DNA of 64,000 bases from Nocardioides sp. Soil774 (GTDB taxonomy: Bacteria > Actinomycetota > Actinomycetes > Propionibacteriales > Nocardioidaceae), in NCBI RefSeq assembly GCF_001428125.1, contig NZ_LMSM01000006.1, positions 546,270 to 610,269 on the forward strand. Reading direction: 5' to 3'. Made by a program: the position numbers and the translations under genes. Positions 11,244 to 20,937 of this stretch are shown here, one piece after another. Under the pieces are notes generated by a model that ran no database searches, was not told the DNA's origin, and saw nothing but the letters and a program-made list of their open reading frames with translations. How positions within the stretch are numbered: the stretch's first letter is position 1; each line of letters opens with the position of its first letter.

Positions 11244-12239
11244 GTGGTGAAGAAGACCTTGGTCGCCGCGGCGGCGATCTCTTTGAGCACCTTCGCTCTC
11301 AGCAGCTGCGGCAGCAGCTCCGGCGCGGACTCGGGGTCCGACAGCAACGACGGCACGATCACCATGGGCTTCGCCCAGGTCGGCGCCGAGAGCGGGTGGC
11401 GCACGGCCAACACGAAGTCCATCCAGGACACGGCCAAGGCCGAGGGCGTCGACCTGAAGTTCACCGACGCCCAGGGCAAGCAGGAGAACCAGATCCAGGC
11501 GATCCGCTCCTACATCCAGCAGAAGGTCGACGTCATCGCCTTCAGCCCGGTGGTGGAGACCGGCTTCGACGCCGTGCTGCAGGAGGCCAAGGCCGCCAAC
11601 ATCCCGGTCATCCTCACCGACCGCGCGGTCGACGCCGACCCGTCGCTCTACAAGACCTTCCTCGGCTCCGACTTCGTCGTCGAGGGCGAGAAGGCCGGCG
11701 ACTGGCTGGTCGAGAACGCCAAGGACGCTGACGTCGACGGCGACGGCACGGTCAACGTGGTCCAGCTCGAGGGCACGACCGGTGCCGCTCCGGCCATCGA
11801 CCGCGCCGAGGGCTTCGCGGAGAAGATCAAGGCCGACGACTCGATCGAGATCACCGCCTCGCAGACCGGCGACTTCACCCGTGACGGCGGCAAGCAGGTC
11901 ATGGAGTCGTTCCTGCAGTCCGACGACTCGATCGACGTCGTCTTCGCGCACAACGACGACATGGGCCTCGGCGCCATCGAGGCCATCGAGGCGGCCGGCC
12001 TCGAGCCCGGCAAGGACATCAAGATCATCACGATCGACGCCGTCAAGGACGGCATGCAGGCCCTCGCCGACGGCAAGATCAACTACATCGTCGAGTGCAA
12101 CCCGCTCCTCGGCCCGCAGCTGATGGACCTCGCCAAGAAGGTGCTCGACGGCGAGGAGGTCCCCGCCCGGGTCCTCACCGACGAGACCGCCTTCACCCAG
12201 GAGGACGCCAAGGCGGCCCTCCCGGACCGTCAGTACTGA
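11244..12239 (+). CDS. Sugar ABC transporter substrate-binding lipoprotein (YtfQ-like, probable arabinose)
   Basis: Periplasmic-binding-protein-like lipoprotein of 331 residues that captures sugar outside the membrane for the ABC transporter encoded downstream. It has a lysine-rich signal peptide and a lipobox ending LSSC at about residue 22, then a serine-rich linker and a Peripla_BP_4 domain. The early binding segment GFAQVGAESGWRTANTKS is typical of the YtfQ (galactofuranose/pentofuranose) group. The start is a GTG with GGAGGAAAG 4-7 bases upstream. A second GTG follows two codons later. It is first in the operon and is separated from the ATPase gene by a strong hairpin. The arabinose specificity is inferred from the araBDA genes downstream. 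Confidence 0.88.
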   Translation: MVKKTLVAAAAISLSTFALSSCGSSSGADSGSDSNDGTITMGFAQVGAESGWRTANTKSIQDTAKAEGVDLKFTDAQGKQENQIQAIRSYIQQKVDVIAFSPVVETGFDAVLQEAKAANIPVILTDRAVDADPSLYKTFLGSDFVVEGEKAGDWLVENAKDADVDGDGTVNVVQLEGTTGAAPAIDRAEGFAEKIKADDSIEITASQTGDFTRDGGKQVMESFLQSDDSIDVVFAHNDDMGLGAIEAIEAAGLEPGKDIKIITIDAVKDGMQALADGKINYIVECNPLLGPQLMDLAKKVLDGEEVPARVLTDETAFTQEDAKAALPDRQY

Positions 12240-12253
12240 GCGAACGACCGCTG

Positions 12254-12280
12254 CGCGGCCCGTGCGACGCACGGGCCGCG
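12254..12280 (+). other. Intercistronic hairpin after the binding-protein gene
   Basis: CGCGGCCCGTGC, loop GAC, GCACGGGCCGCG: a perfect 12-base stem in the 64-base gap between the binding-protein stop and the ATPase start. There is no T-run after it. In binding-protein operons such structures usually protect the upstream mRNA or partly terminate transcription, so that the binding protein is made in excess. That role is inferred here. Confidence 0.65.
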
Positions 12281-12303
12281 CCGCACCCCCGGAGAGGAAC
12301 GAG

Positions 12304-13881
12304 ATGACCCAGATGCGGACGCAGCCGGAGACCGCGACGACAGCCGCGGCAGAGGCGCAGCCGGTGATCGAGATGCGCGACATCTCCATCACGTTCGGCA
12401 CCGTGCGCGCCCTCGACGAGGTCTCGGTGCGGCTCTTCCCCGGTGAGGTGCACGCCCTCATGGGCGAGAACGGCGCCGGGAAGTCCACCCTGATCAAGGC
12501 GCTCACCGGGGTCTACACCATCGACTCGGGCGTCATCACGATCGACGGCGAGCAGCACGAGTTCCACTCGCCCGCGGCCTCCCAGGCCGCCGGCATCAGC
12601 ACGGTCTACCAGGAGGTCAACCTGGTGCCCAACCTGACCGTCGCGGAGAACATGCTCCTCGGTCGCGAGCCGCGCCGCTTCGGGTCGATCAACGTGCGCG
12701 AGATGAACCGCCGCGCACGCCGCACGCTCCTGCACCTCGGCATCGACGTCGACCCGCGCACCGTCCTCGACGAGCACCCGATCGCGGTGCAGCAGCTCGT
12801 GGCCATCGCCCGCGCCGTCGACGTCGAGGCCAAGGTCCTCATCCTCGACGAGCCCACCTCCAGCCTGGACGCCGACGAGGTGGAGAAGCTCTTCACCGTC
12901 ATGCGCCGGCTGCGCGACGAGGGCGTGGCCATCGTCTTCGTGTCGCACTTCCTCGACCAGATCTACGAGATCGCCGACCGCATGACCATCCTGCGCAACG
13001 GCCGGCTCGTGGAGGAGCGGATGGTCGCCGAGACCTCCCAGCTCGAGCTCGTACGCCTCATGATCGGTCGCGAGCTCGAGACGCTCGACAAGCTCGACCG
13101 GGCCGCGCCGCGGACCGAGTCCGAGACCGGCACCCCGGTGCTCACGGCGGTCGGCCTCGGTCGCAAGAACACCCTGGAGGCCACCGACCTCGAGCTCTTC
13201 GAGGGCGAGGTCGTCGGCATCGCCGGCCTCCTCGGCTCGGGCCGCACCGAGCTGGCCCGGCTGCTCTTCGGCGCCGACACCGCAGACACCGGCGACCTCA
13301 CGGTCCGCTCGCACAAGCGCAGGCTGCGCAGCCCCCGCCACGCCATCGACCGCAAGATCGCCTTCTCCAGCGAGGACCGCAAGGCCGAGGGCGTGGTGGG
13401 CGACCTGACCGTCGCCGACAACATGCTGCTCGCGCTGCAGGCCTCGCGCGGCTGGCTGCGCCCTATCCCGCAGGCCACGCGCACCCGCCTGGTGAAGGAC
13501 TACATCGAGGCGCTCGACATCCGGCCCGCCGACCCGACCGCGCTGATGCGCAACCTCTCGGGCGGCAACCAGCAGAAGGTGCTGCTCGCCCGCTGGCTCA
13601 TCACCGATCCGGAGGTGCTGATCCTCGACGAGCCCACCCGCGGCATCGACATCGGCGCCAAGGCGCAGATCCAGGCCAAGGTCGCCGAGCTCGCGGCGAA
13701 GGGCATGTCGGTGGTCTTCATCTCCGCCGAGCTCGAGGAGGTGCTGCGCCTCAGCGACCGGCTGGTCGTGATGCGCGACCGCCGCAAGATCCACGAGCAG
13801 ACCAACGACGACGTCAGCGTCCGCGACGTCCTCGAGATCATCGCGGGTGAGGCCCGCGGGGAGGAGCGGACCGATGCCTGA
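12304..13881 (+). CDS. Sugar ABC transporter ATP-binding protein (two ABC domains, YtfR-like)
   Basis: Cytoplasmic ATPase of 525 residues with two fused ABC domains, as in RbsA, AraG and YtfR. The first domain has Walker A GENGAGKST and Walker B VLILDEPT; its signature is the degenerate VQQLVAIARAV. The second has a degenerate Walker A (GLLGSGRTEL) but an intact signature LSGGNQQKV and Walker B VLILDEPTRGIDIG. That asymmetry is normal for the family. The ATG at 12304 has GGAGAGGAA upstream. The stop overlaps the first permease gene by 8 bases. Confidence 0.94.
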   Translation: MTQMRTQPETATTAAAEAQPVIEMRDISITFGTVRALDEVSVRLFPGEVHALMGENGAGKSTLIKALTGVYTIDSGVITIDGEQHEFHSPAASQAAGISTVYQEVNLVPNLTVAENMLLGREPRRFGSINVREMNRRARRTLLHLGIDVDPRTVLDEHPIAVQQLVAIARAVDVEAKVLILDEPTSSLDADEVEKLFTVMRRLRDEGVAIVFVSHFLDQIYEIADRMTILRNGRLVEERMVAETSQLELVRLMIGRELETLDKLDRAAPRTESETGTPVLTAVGLGRKNTLEATDLELFEGEVVGIAGLLGSGRTELARLLFGADTADTGDLTVRSHKRRLRSPRHAIDRKIAFSSEDRKAEGVVGDLTVADNMLLALQASRGWLRPIPQATRTRLVKDYIEALDIRPADPTALMRNLSGGNQQKVLLARWLITDPEVLILDEPTRGIDIGAKAQIQAKVAELAAKGMSVVFISAELEEVLRLSDRLVVMRDRRKIHEQTNDDVSVRDVLEIIAGEARGEERTDA

Positions 13882-14926
13882 GACCGCGACCCGGGCGCAG
13901 CGCGTGCTGCGCCACCCGCTCCTGTGGCCAGTCATGGCCCTCGTCGTCCTCCTGCTGGTCAACGTCGTCGCCAAGCCGTCGTTCCTCGACGTGCGGATGC
14001 AGGACGGCCACCTCTACGGCAACCTGATCGACATCATGCGCAACAGCGCGCCGGTGATGCTGGTCGCGCTCGGCATGACGCTGGTCATCGCCACCCGAGG
14101 CATCGACCTCTCCGTCGGCGCCATCGCTGCGATCGCCGCAGCGGTGGCGTGCACCCGCATCATCGGCGCCGGTGACGAGGCCGCACTGAGCACGGCCGTG
14201 ATGGCGATGACGTACGCCGTCGTGGTCTGCATCGTGCTCGGCGCGTGGAACGGACTGCTCGTCTCCGTGCTCGGCATCCAGCCGATCATCGCGACGCTGA
14301 TCCTCATGGTCGCCGGCCGCGGCATCTCGATGGCGATCACCGACGGCCAGATCACCACGGTCAACAACCCGTTCTTCAGCGACCTCGCCTCCGGCTTCGT
14401 GCTGACGCTCCCGCTCGCCTTCCTGGTCGCGGTCGCGATGGTGCTGTTCACCGCCGTGCTGACGCGGCGTACGGCGCTGGGCATGCTGATCGAGGCGGTC
14501 GGCATCAACCCCGAGGCGAGCCGGCTCGCCGGCGTGCGGGCCCGCACGATCATCTGGACGGTCTACGCCTTCTCGGGTCTCTGTGCCGGGCTGGCGGGCC
14601 TGGTGATCGCGGCCAACACCAACTCGGTCAACGCCAACAGCCTCGGTCTGTGGATCGAGCTCGACGCGATCCTCGCCGTGGTCATCGGCGGCACGTCGCT
14701 GATGGGCGGGCGCTTCTCGCTCGCCGGCACCTTCGTCGGTGCCCTCTTCATCGCCACCCTGGCCCGCACCATCCCCAACATCGGGATCCCCTCGGAGGTC
14801 AACTACCTCTTCAAGGCGGTCGTCGTGATCGCGGTGTGCCTCCTCCAGTCGCCGAAGGCGCGCGCCCTGCTGCGGGTGCGCCGGTCGGCTGCCCCGACCC
14901 TCGCGAAGGCAGGTTCCCCCGCATGA
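13874..14926 (+). CDS. Sugar ABC transporter permease (YtfT-like)
   Basis: Integral membrane permease of 350 residues in the BPD_transp_2 family (RbsC/AraH/YtfT). Several long hydrophobic helices are visible. The conserved GIDLSVGAIAAIAA segment follows the second helix, and AVVIGGTSLMGGRFSLAGTFVGAL near the C-terminus is the usual family signature. It starts inside the ATPase gene (8-base overlap) and ends with an ATGA overlap into the second permease. Two different permease genes suggest a heterodimeric channel, as in the YtfT-YjfF galactofuranose/arabinofuranose transporter. Confidence 0.92.
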   Translation: MPETATRAQRVLRHPLLWPVMALVVLLLVNVVAKPSFLDVRMQDGHLYGNLIDIMRNSAPVMLVALGMTLVIATRGIDLSVGAIAAIAAAVACTRIIGAGDEAALSTAVMAMTYAVVVCIVLGAWNGLLVSVLGIQPIIATLILMVAGRGISMAITDGQITTVNNPFFSDLASGFVLTLPLAFLVAVAMVLFTAVLTRRTALGMLIEAVGINPEASRLAGVRARTIIWTVYAFSGLCAGLAGLVIAANTNSVNANSLGLWIELDAILAVVIGGTSLMGGRFSLAGTFVGALFIATLARTIPNIGIPSEVNYLFKAVVVIAVCLLQSPKARALLRVRRSAAPTLAKAGSPA

Positions 14927-15936
14927 GCGCCGTCACCGCCCCCACCGGCTCGAGCTCCGCCTCGACCTGGGACCGAGTCCGCACCTTCCGCCCGCCCAAC
15001 CGCTACCTGCCGATCATCGCCACCGCGGCGCTGTTCATCGGACTCTTCGGGGTCGGCGGCATGCGCTACGACGGGCTCACCGACCCCCAGGTCCTGCTCT
15101 CGCTGCTCATCGACAACGCCTTCCTGATCGTGCTCGGCGTCGGGATGACCTTCGTGATCCTCACCGGCGGCATCGACCTGTCGGTCGGCTCGGTGGTCGC
15201 GCTGTCGACGATGATCGCCGCCAAGACGCTCGACATGGGCTGGTCGCCCTACCTCTCGATCGTCGCGGTGCTCGCCACCGGCACGCTGCTCGGGCTGCTG
15301 ATGGGCCTGCTGATCCACTACTTCGACATCCAGCCCTTCATCGCGACGCTGGCCGGGCTCTTCCTGGCCCGCGGCCTCACCTACCTGATCAGCGTCGAGT
15401 CCATCTCGATCAAGGACCCGACCTTCACCGACCTGGCGTTCCGGACGGTCTGGATCGGTGACTACTACATCCGGTGGACCGCGATCATCGCGCTGCTCAC
15501 CGTCGCGGTGGCGGCCTACGTCCTGGGTCGCACGCGCTTCGGCCGCACGGTCTACGCCATCGGCGGCAACGAGGCCTCGGCGATGCTGATGGGCCTGCGC
15601 GTCGCCTTCACCAAGGTCGGCGTCTACGTCATCAGCGGCTTCTGCGCCGCGCTGGCCGGGCTGCTGTTCTCCCTCTACATCCTCTCCGGCAACAGCCTGC
15701 ACGCCATCGGCATGGAGCTCGACGCCATCGCCGCCGTCGTCATCGGCGGCACCCTGCTCACCGGCGGTCGCGGCTACGTCGTCGGCTCGCTGCTCGGGGT
15801 GCTGGTGCTCGGCATCATCAAGACCCTCATCTCCTTCGACGGCACCCTGAGCTCCTACTGGATCCGCATCATCACCGGCGTGCTGCTGCTGGCCTTCGTC
15901 GTCGTGCAGCGCTTCGCCACCAGGCGCCGGGCATGA
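14923..15936 (+). CDS. Sugar ABC transporter permease, second subunit (YjfF-like)
   Basis: Second BPD_transp_2 permease, 337 residues. It has the same hallmarks as its neighbour: GGIDLSVGSVVALSTM after an early helix and VVIGGTLLTGGRGYVVGSLLGVLVLG near the end. The ATG overlaps the previous stop (ATGA), and the stop overlaps the lacI start in the same way. The long N-terminal tail before the first helix (about 20 polar residues) is cytoplasmic. It probably pairs with the first permease; substrate is inferred from the operon. Confidence 0.92.
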   Translation: MSAVTAPTGSSSASTWDRVRTFRPPNRYLPIIATAALFIGLFGVGGMRYDGLTDPQVLLSLLIDNAFLIVLGVGMTFVILTGGIDLSVGSVVALSTMIAAKTLDMGWSPYLSIVAVLATGTLLGLLMGLLIHYFDIQPFIATLAGLFLARGLTYLISVESISIKDPTFTDLAFRTVWIGDYYIRWTAIIALLTVAVAAYVLGRTRFGRTVYAIGGNEASAMLMGLRVAFTKVGVYVISGFCAALAGLLFSLYILSGNSLHAIGMELDAIAAVVIGGTLLTGGRGYVVGSLLGVLVLGIIKTLISFDGTLSSYWIRIITGVLLLAFVVVQRFATRRRA

Positions 15937-16985
15937 CGGAGGTGGAGCCCGCCGTGCGGCGTACGCCGGTCATGGCCGACGTCGCGCGCCTCGCCGGCGT
16001 CTCGCACCAGACCGTCTCCCGGGTCATCAACGGCCAGGACAACCTGCGCCCCGCGACCCGCGAGAAGGTCGAGGACGCGATCCGCCAGCTCGGCTACCGC
16101 CCCAACACCGCCGCCCGCGCGCTGGTCACCCGCAAGTCGGCGACCATCGGCGTGATCGGCTCCAAGAGCGGCTACTGGGGTCCCTCGACGGTGCACCGCA
16201 CCATCCAGGCCGCCGGCCGCGACGCGGGCTACTTCGTGAGCTCGGTCAACCTGCAGAGCATGACCCGCGAGGAGCTCGTCGACGCGATCGACCACCTGCG
16301 CAACCAGGGCGTCGAGGGCATCGTGCTCATCCACGCGACCGACGACGCGCTCGAGGTCGCGCGCGCCCAGGAGCAGTGGGGCGTGCCGGTCGTCGTGGTC
16401 GAGGGCGACCCGTCGAAGGCGCGCTGGACCGTCGGCGTCGACCAGGTCGCAGGCGCCGAGCTCGGCACCCGGCACCTGATCGAGCTCGGCCACACCGACA
16501 TCGTCCACCTCGCCGGACCGCAGGAGTGGACCGAGGGCCGGGCGCGGCTCCAGGGCTGGCGCAACGCGATGTATGCCGCCGGCCTGCGGCCCTCGCAGCA
16601 CCTCATCGGCGACTGGTCGGCCGCCAGCGGCTTCGAGGTCGGTCGCGAGATCGCCGCCCGCGAGGACGTCACAGCCGTGTTCGCCGCCAACGACCAGATG
16701 GCGCTCGGGCTGCTCCGCGCGCTGAGCGAGGCCGGTCGCACCGTGCCCGACGGCCCGCGCGGCGTCAGCGTCGTCGGCTTCGACGACATCCCCGAGGCGG
16801 CCTACCTCATCCCGCCCCTGACCACCGTCCGGCAGGACTTCGAGTCCGTCGGTCGCCGCGCGATCGAGATCCTGCGCGCCGCCCTCGCGGGCCGGCCCGC
16901 CCCCGATCGCCTGATCAAGCCCGAGCTCGTGGTGCGCGCCAGCAGCGCCGCGCCCGCTGCCGGGGCTACCGAGAGGAAGCCATGA
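15933..16985 (+). CDS. LacI-family repressor of arabinose utilisation
   Basis: LacI/GalR-type regulator of 350 residues. The helix-turn-helix contains MADVARLAGVSHQTVSRVING; a hinge (AARALVTRKSATIGVIG) and a sugar-binding core follow. It sits between the transporter and araB with ATGA overlaps on both sides, so it is made from the operon it probably controls. Four LacI-type operators in this window, two before this operon and two before the secreted arabinan-degrading enzymes, are its likely targets. It is not related in fold to the GntR-LacI hybrid AraR of Bacillus over its DNA-binding part, but the role may be similar. L-arabinose or an arabinoside is the expected inducer. Confidence 0.88.
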   Translation: MTEVEPAVRRTPVMADVARLAGVSHQTVSRVINGQDNLRPATREKVEDAIRQLGYRPNTAARALVTRKSATIGVIGSKSGYWGPSTVHRTIQAAGRDAGYFVSSVNLQSMTREELVDAIDHLRNQGVEGIVLIHATDDALEVARAQEQWGVPVVVVEGDPSKARWTVGVDQVAGAELGTRHLIELGHTDIVHLAGPQEWTEGRARLQGWRNAMYAAGLRPSQHLIGDWSAASGFEVGREIAAREDVTAVFAANDQMALGLLRALSEAGRTVPDGPRGVSVVGFDDIPEAAYLIPPLTTVRQDFESVGRRAIEILRAALAGRPAPDRLIKPELVVRASSAAPAAGATERKP

Positions 16986-18694
16986 TCGACCAGTCCCACA
17001 CCGACGAGCACTACGTCGTCGGCGTCGACTACGGCACGCTGTCCGGGCGCGCCGTCGTCGTACGCGTCTCCGACGGCGCCGAGCTCGGCACCGGGGTCCA
17101 CCCCTACCCGCACGCCGTGCTCGAGCGGGCCGTGCCTGCCGACCTGGCTGGCACCGAGGTGCCGCTGCCGCCGGAGTGGGCGCTGCAGGTGCCCGAGGAC
17201 TACCGCGAGGTGCTGCGGGTCGCCGTGCCACAGGCCGTCGAGGCCGCCGGCATCGACCCCGCGCGGGTCATCGGGATCGCCACCGACTTCACCGCGTGCA
17301 CGATGGTGCCGACGCTCGCCGACGGCACGCCCCTCAACGAGGTCGACGGGCTGGCCGACCGGCCGCACGCCTACGTCAAGCTCTGGAAGCACCACGCCGC
17401 GCAGGCGCAGGCCGACCGGATCAACGCCCTCGCCCGCACCCGCGGCGAGACCTGGCTGCCGCGCTACGGCGGGCTGATCTCCTCGGAGTGGGAGTTCGCC
17501 AAGGGCCTGCAGGTCTTCGAGGAGGACCCCGCGCTCTACGACCGGATGGAGCACTGGGTCGAGGCGGCCGACTGGATCGTGTGGCAGCTGTGCGGCACCT
17601 ATGTCCGCAACGCCTGCACCGCGGGCTACAAGGGCATCCGTCAGGACGGCGCCTACCCGTCCCCGGAGTTCCTCACCGCGCTCGCGCCGGGCTTCGGTGA
17701 CTTCGTGGCCGACAAGCTCGAGCACCGCATCGGCGCGCTCGGCGAGAAGGCCGGCACGCTCACGGCCGAGGCGGCCGCGTGGACCGGCCTGACCGAGGGC
17801 ATCGCCGTGGCCGTCGGCAACGTCGACGCCCACGTCACCGCGCCTGCCGCGCAGGCGGTCGGGTCGGGCCAGATGGTCGCGATCATGGGCACCTCGACGT
17901 GCCACGTGATGAACGCCGAGGTGCTGCGCGAGGTGCCGGGCATGTGCGGCGTCGTCGACGGCGGCATCGTCGACGGGCTCTGGGGCTACGAGGCCGGGCA
18001 GAGCGGGGTCGGCGACATCTTCGGCTGGTTCACCGAGCACGGGGTGCCCGCGTCGTACACCCAGGCGGCAGCCGTCGCGGGGGAGTCGGTGCACGAGCAC
18101 CTCACGCGCCTGGCCGCCCAGCAGGAGATCGGCGAGCACGGCCTGGTCGCGCTCGACTGGCACTCCGGCAACCGCTCCGTGCTCGTCGACCACGAGCTGT
18201 CGGGCCTGGTCGTCGGGCAGACGCTCGCGACCCGCGCCGAGGACGTCTACCGTGCGCTGCTCGAGGCCACCGCCTTCGGGACCCGCGTCATCGTCGAGAC
18301 CTTCCGCGACAGCGGGGTCCCGGTGGAGGAGTTCATCGTCGCCGGCGGCCTGGCGAAGAACGCGCTGCTCATGCAGGTCTACGCCGACGTCACCCGGCTG
18401 CCGCTGTCGATCATCGACTCCGAGCAGGGCCCCGCGCTGGGCTCGGCGATCCACGCCGCTGTGGCCGCTGGGGCCTACGGCGACGTGCCCACCGCGGCCA
18501 AGCAGATGGGCAAGGTGCGGCGCCACGTCTACGTGCCCGACGAGGCCCGGGCGGCGGCGTACGACCCGCTCTTCGAGCAGTACGTCGCGCTGCACGACCA
18601 CTTCGGTCGCGCCACCACGACGATGCGGCGGCTCAAGGCGATCCGGCGCGACGCCGTGGCGCGTCGCTCGTCAGGCAAGGCGGCCCGCGCATGA
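16982..18694 (+). CDS. araB: Ribulokinase
   Basis: FGGY-family kinase of 570 residues that phosphorylates L-ribulose to L-ribulose 5-phosphate with ATP. The N-terminal [16 protein letters not shown] strand, the GTSTCHVMN segment of the ATP site, and the FGGY-type C-terminal [17 protein letters not shown] are intact. The length matches bacterial AraB (about 560). It starts within the lacI stop (ATGA) and overlaps araD by 4 bases. The order araB-araD-araA is the common actinobacterial arrangement. Confidence 0.95.
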   Translation: MIDQSHTDEHYVVGVDYGTLSGRAVVVRVSDGAELGTGVHPYPHAVLERAVPADLAGTEVPLPPEWALQVPEDYREVLRVAVPQAVEAAGIDPARVIGIATDFTACTMVPTLADGTPLNEVDGLADRPHAYVKLWKHHAAQAQADRINALARTRGETWLPRYGGLISSEWEFAKGLQVFEEDPALYDRMEHWVEAADWIVWQLCGTYVRNACTAGYKGIRQDGAYPSPEFLTALAPGFGDFVADKLEHRIGALGEKAGTLTAEAAAWTGLTEGIAVAVGNVDAHVTAPAAQAVGSGQMVAIMGTSTCHVMNAEVLREVPGMCGVVDGGIVDGLWGYEAGQSGVGDIFGWFTEHGVPASYTQAAAVAGESVHEHLTRLAAQQEIGEHGLVALDWHSGNRSVLVDHELSGLVVGQTLATRAEDVYRALLEATAFGTRVIVETFRDSGVPVEEFIVAGGLAKNALLMQVYADVTRLPLSIIDSEQGPALGSAIHAAVAAGAYGDVPTAAKQMGKVRRHVYVPDEARAAAYDPLFEQYVALHDHFGRATTTMRRLKAIRRDAVARRSSGKAARA

Positions 18695-19368
18695 CCGTCG
18701 TCGCCGACGTCACCGACACCATCCGCGCGCTGCGCCAGGAGGTGTGCGCGCTCCACGAGCAGCTCACCCGCTACCAGCTCGTCGTGTGGACCGCGGGCAA
18801 CGTCTCCGCGAGGGTGCCGGGCCACGACCTGCTCGTCATCAAGCCGAGCGGGGTGTCCTACGACGACCTCACGCCCGACAACATGGTGGTCTGCGACCTC
18901 CACGGCAAGGTCGTCGAGGGCGAGCACGCCCCGTCGTCCGACACCGAGGCGCAGGCCTACGTCTACCGCGAGATGCCCGAGGTCGGCGGCGTCGTCCACA
19001 CCCACTCGACGTACGCCACTGCGTGGGCCTCGCGCGCCGAGCCGGTGCCGTGCGTGCTGACGATGGGCGCCGACGAGTTCGGCGGGGAGATCCCGATCGG
19101 GCCGTTCGCGATCATCGGCGACGACTCGATCGGCCGCGGCATCGTCGAGACGCTGCGCGGCAGCCGCTCGCCGGCGGTGCTCATGCAGAACCACGGCGTC
19201 TTCTCGATCGGCCCCACCGCCCGCGCCGCTGTGAAGGCGGCCGTGATGTGCGAGGACGTCGCCCGCACCGTGCACATCTCGCGCCAGCTCGGCGATCCCG
19301 TGCCGATCCCGCAGCAGCACGTCGACGCCCTCTTCGACCGCTACCAGAACGTCTACGGCCAGCGCTGA
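18691..19368 (+). CDS. araD: L-ribulose-5-phosphate 4-epimerase
   Basis: Class II aldolase-fold epimerase of 225 residues that converts L-ribulose 5-phosphate to D-xylulose 5-phosphate, feeding the pentose phosphate pathway. Zinc ligands lie in [11 protein letters not shown] and [10 protein letters not shown]. The phosphate-binding NVSARVP and [10 protein letters not shown] segments are intact. It overlaps araB by 4 bases and lies 35 bases before araA. L-fuculose-phosphate aldolase belongs to the same fold, but the araB/araA context settles the role. Confidence 0.94.
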   Translation: MTVVADVTDTIRALRQEVCALHEQLTRYQLVVWTAGNVSARVPGHDLLVIKPSGVSYDDLTPDNMVVCDLHGKVVEGEHAPSSDTEAQAYVYREMPEVGGVVHTHSTYATAWASRAEPVPCVLTMGADEFGGEIPIGPFAIIGDDSIGRGIVETLRGSRSPAVLMQNHGVFSIGPTARAAVKAAVMCEDVARTVHISRQLGDPVPIPQQHVDALFDRYQNVYGQR

Positions 19369-19403
19369 CCGCGCGACCACCTATCCCACGGAGGAACACC
19401 CGC

Positions 19404-20912
19404 ATGAGCATGACGTCCGCACCCACCACCGAGGTCTGGTTCCTGACCGGGAGCCAGGGCCTCTACGGTCCGGAGACCCTGGACCAGGTGGCGTCGCAGT
19501 CGCAGGCCATCGCCGAGCGCCTCGGCGGCAGCGACCTGCCCGTCAAGGTGGTGTGGAAGCCGGTGCTGCTCGACGCGGCCTCGATCCACCGCCAGATGCT
19601 CGACGCCAACTCCGACCCCGGCTGCGTCGGCGTCATCGCGTGGATGCACACCTTCTCCCCGGCCAAGATGTGGATCGCGGGGCTCGACGCGCTGCGCAAG
19701 CCGCTGCTGCACCTGCACACACAGGCCGGCATGGAGCTGCCGTGGTCGACGATCGACATGGACTTCATGAACCTCAACCAGGCCGCGCACGGCGACCGCG
19801 AGTTCGGCTACATCCAGTCGCGGCTCGGCGTCGCCCGCAAGACCGTCGCCGGCCACGTCGACTCCCCGGTCGTCGCCGAGCGGGTCGCGCTGTGGGCGCG
19901 TGCCGCGCTCGGCCGCCACGAGCTCGCGCACCTCAAGCTCGCCCGCTTCGGCGACAACATGCGTGACGTCGCGGTCACCGAGGGCGACAAGGTCGAGGCG
20001 CAGCTGCGCTTCGGCGTCTCGGTCAACACCTACGGCGTCAACGACCTGGTCGCCGTCGTCGACGAGGTCTCCGACTCCGACATCGACAAGCTCGTCCAGG
20101 AGTACGCCGACACCTACGCCGTCGCCGCCGAGCTGCTGCCGGGTGCGGAGCGGGCCGACTCGCTGCGCTACGGCGCGCGGATCGAGCTCGGCATGCGTGA
20201 GTTCCTCACCGCGGGCGGGTTCGGCGCGTTCACCACCAACTTCGAGGACCTCGGCGGCCTGCGGCAGCTCCCGGGCCTCGCCGTGCAGCGGCTGATGGCC
20301 GACGGCTACGGCTTCGGCGGCGAGGGCGACTGGAAGACCTCGGTGCTGCTGCGCGCGATGAAGACGATGGCCGCGGGCCTGCCCGGCGGCACGTCGTTCA
20401 TGGAGGACTACACGTATCACCTGGTCCCGGGGGCGGAGAAGATCCTCGGCGCCCACATGCTCGAGGTCTGCCCGACCATCACGACGCAGCAGCCCTCGCT
20501 CGAGGTGCACCCCCTGTCGATCGGCGGGCGGGAGGACCCCGTACGCCTGCGCTTCACCGCCGACCCCGGTCGCGCCGTCGTGGCCGGCCTGTCCGACCTG
20601 GGCGACCGCTTCCGCCTCACCGTCAACGACATCGACGTGGTCGAGCCCGACGAGGCGCTGCCCCTGCTGCCGGTCGCGTGCGCGGTCTGGGAGCCGCGCC
20701 CGTCGCTGTCGACGTCCGCCGAGGCGTGGCTGATGGCCGGCGCCCCGCACCACACGGTGCTGTCGAAGGCGATCGGCGTCGAGGTGCTGGAGGACTTCGC
20801 GGAGATGTGCGGAGTGGAGATGGTGACCATCGACGACGACACCACGACGCGCGGCTTCAAGCGCGAGCTTCGCTGGAACGCGGCGTACCACCGTCTCGCC
20901 CAGAGCCTGTGA
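19404..20912 (+). CDS. araA: L-arabinose isomerase
   Basis: Interconverts L-arabinose and L-ribulose with a divalent metal. The protein has 502 residues, matching the family. Metal and catalytic residues are visible in [10 protein letters not shown] and [11 protein letters not shown], and the N-terminal [12 protein letters not shown] is characteristic. The ATG at 19404 has GGAGGAA 7 bases upstream; a second ATG follows at 19410. It is the third catabolic gene of the set and is followed 25 bases later by an aldo/keto reductase. Confidence 0.96.
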   Translation: MSMTSAPTTEVWFLTGSQGLYGPETLDQVASQSQAIAERLGGSDLPVKVVWKPVLLDAASIHRQMLDANSDPGCVGVIAWMHTFSPAKMWIAGLDALRKPLLHLHTQAGMELPWSTIDMDFMNLNQAAHGDREFGYIQSRLGVARKTVAGHVDSPVVAERVALWARAALGRHELAHLKLARFGDNMRDVAVTEGDKVEAQLRFGVSVNTYGVNDLVAVVDEVSDSDIDKLVQEYADTYAVAAELLPGAERADSLRYGARIELGMREFLTAGGFGAFTTNFEDLGGLRQLPGLAVQRLMADGYGFGGEGDWKTSVLLRAMKTMAAGLPGGTSFMEDYTYHLVPGAEKILGAHMLEVCPTITTQQPSLEVHPLSIGGREDPVRLRFTADPGRAVVAGLSDLGDRFRLTVNDIDVVEPDEALPLLPVACAVWEPRPSLSTSAEAWLMAGAPHHTVLSKAIGVEVLEDFAEMCGVEMVTIDDDTTTRGFKRELRWNAAYHRLAQSL

Positions 20913-20937
20913 CCGAGCGTCTGTGAGGATGCCTTCC

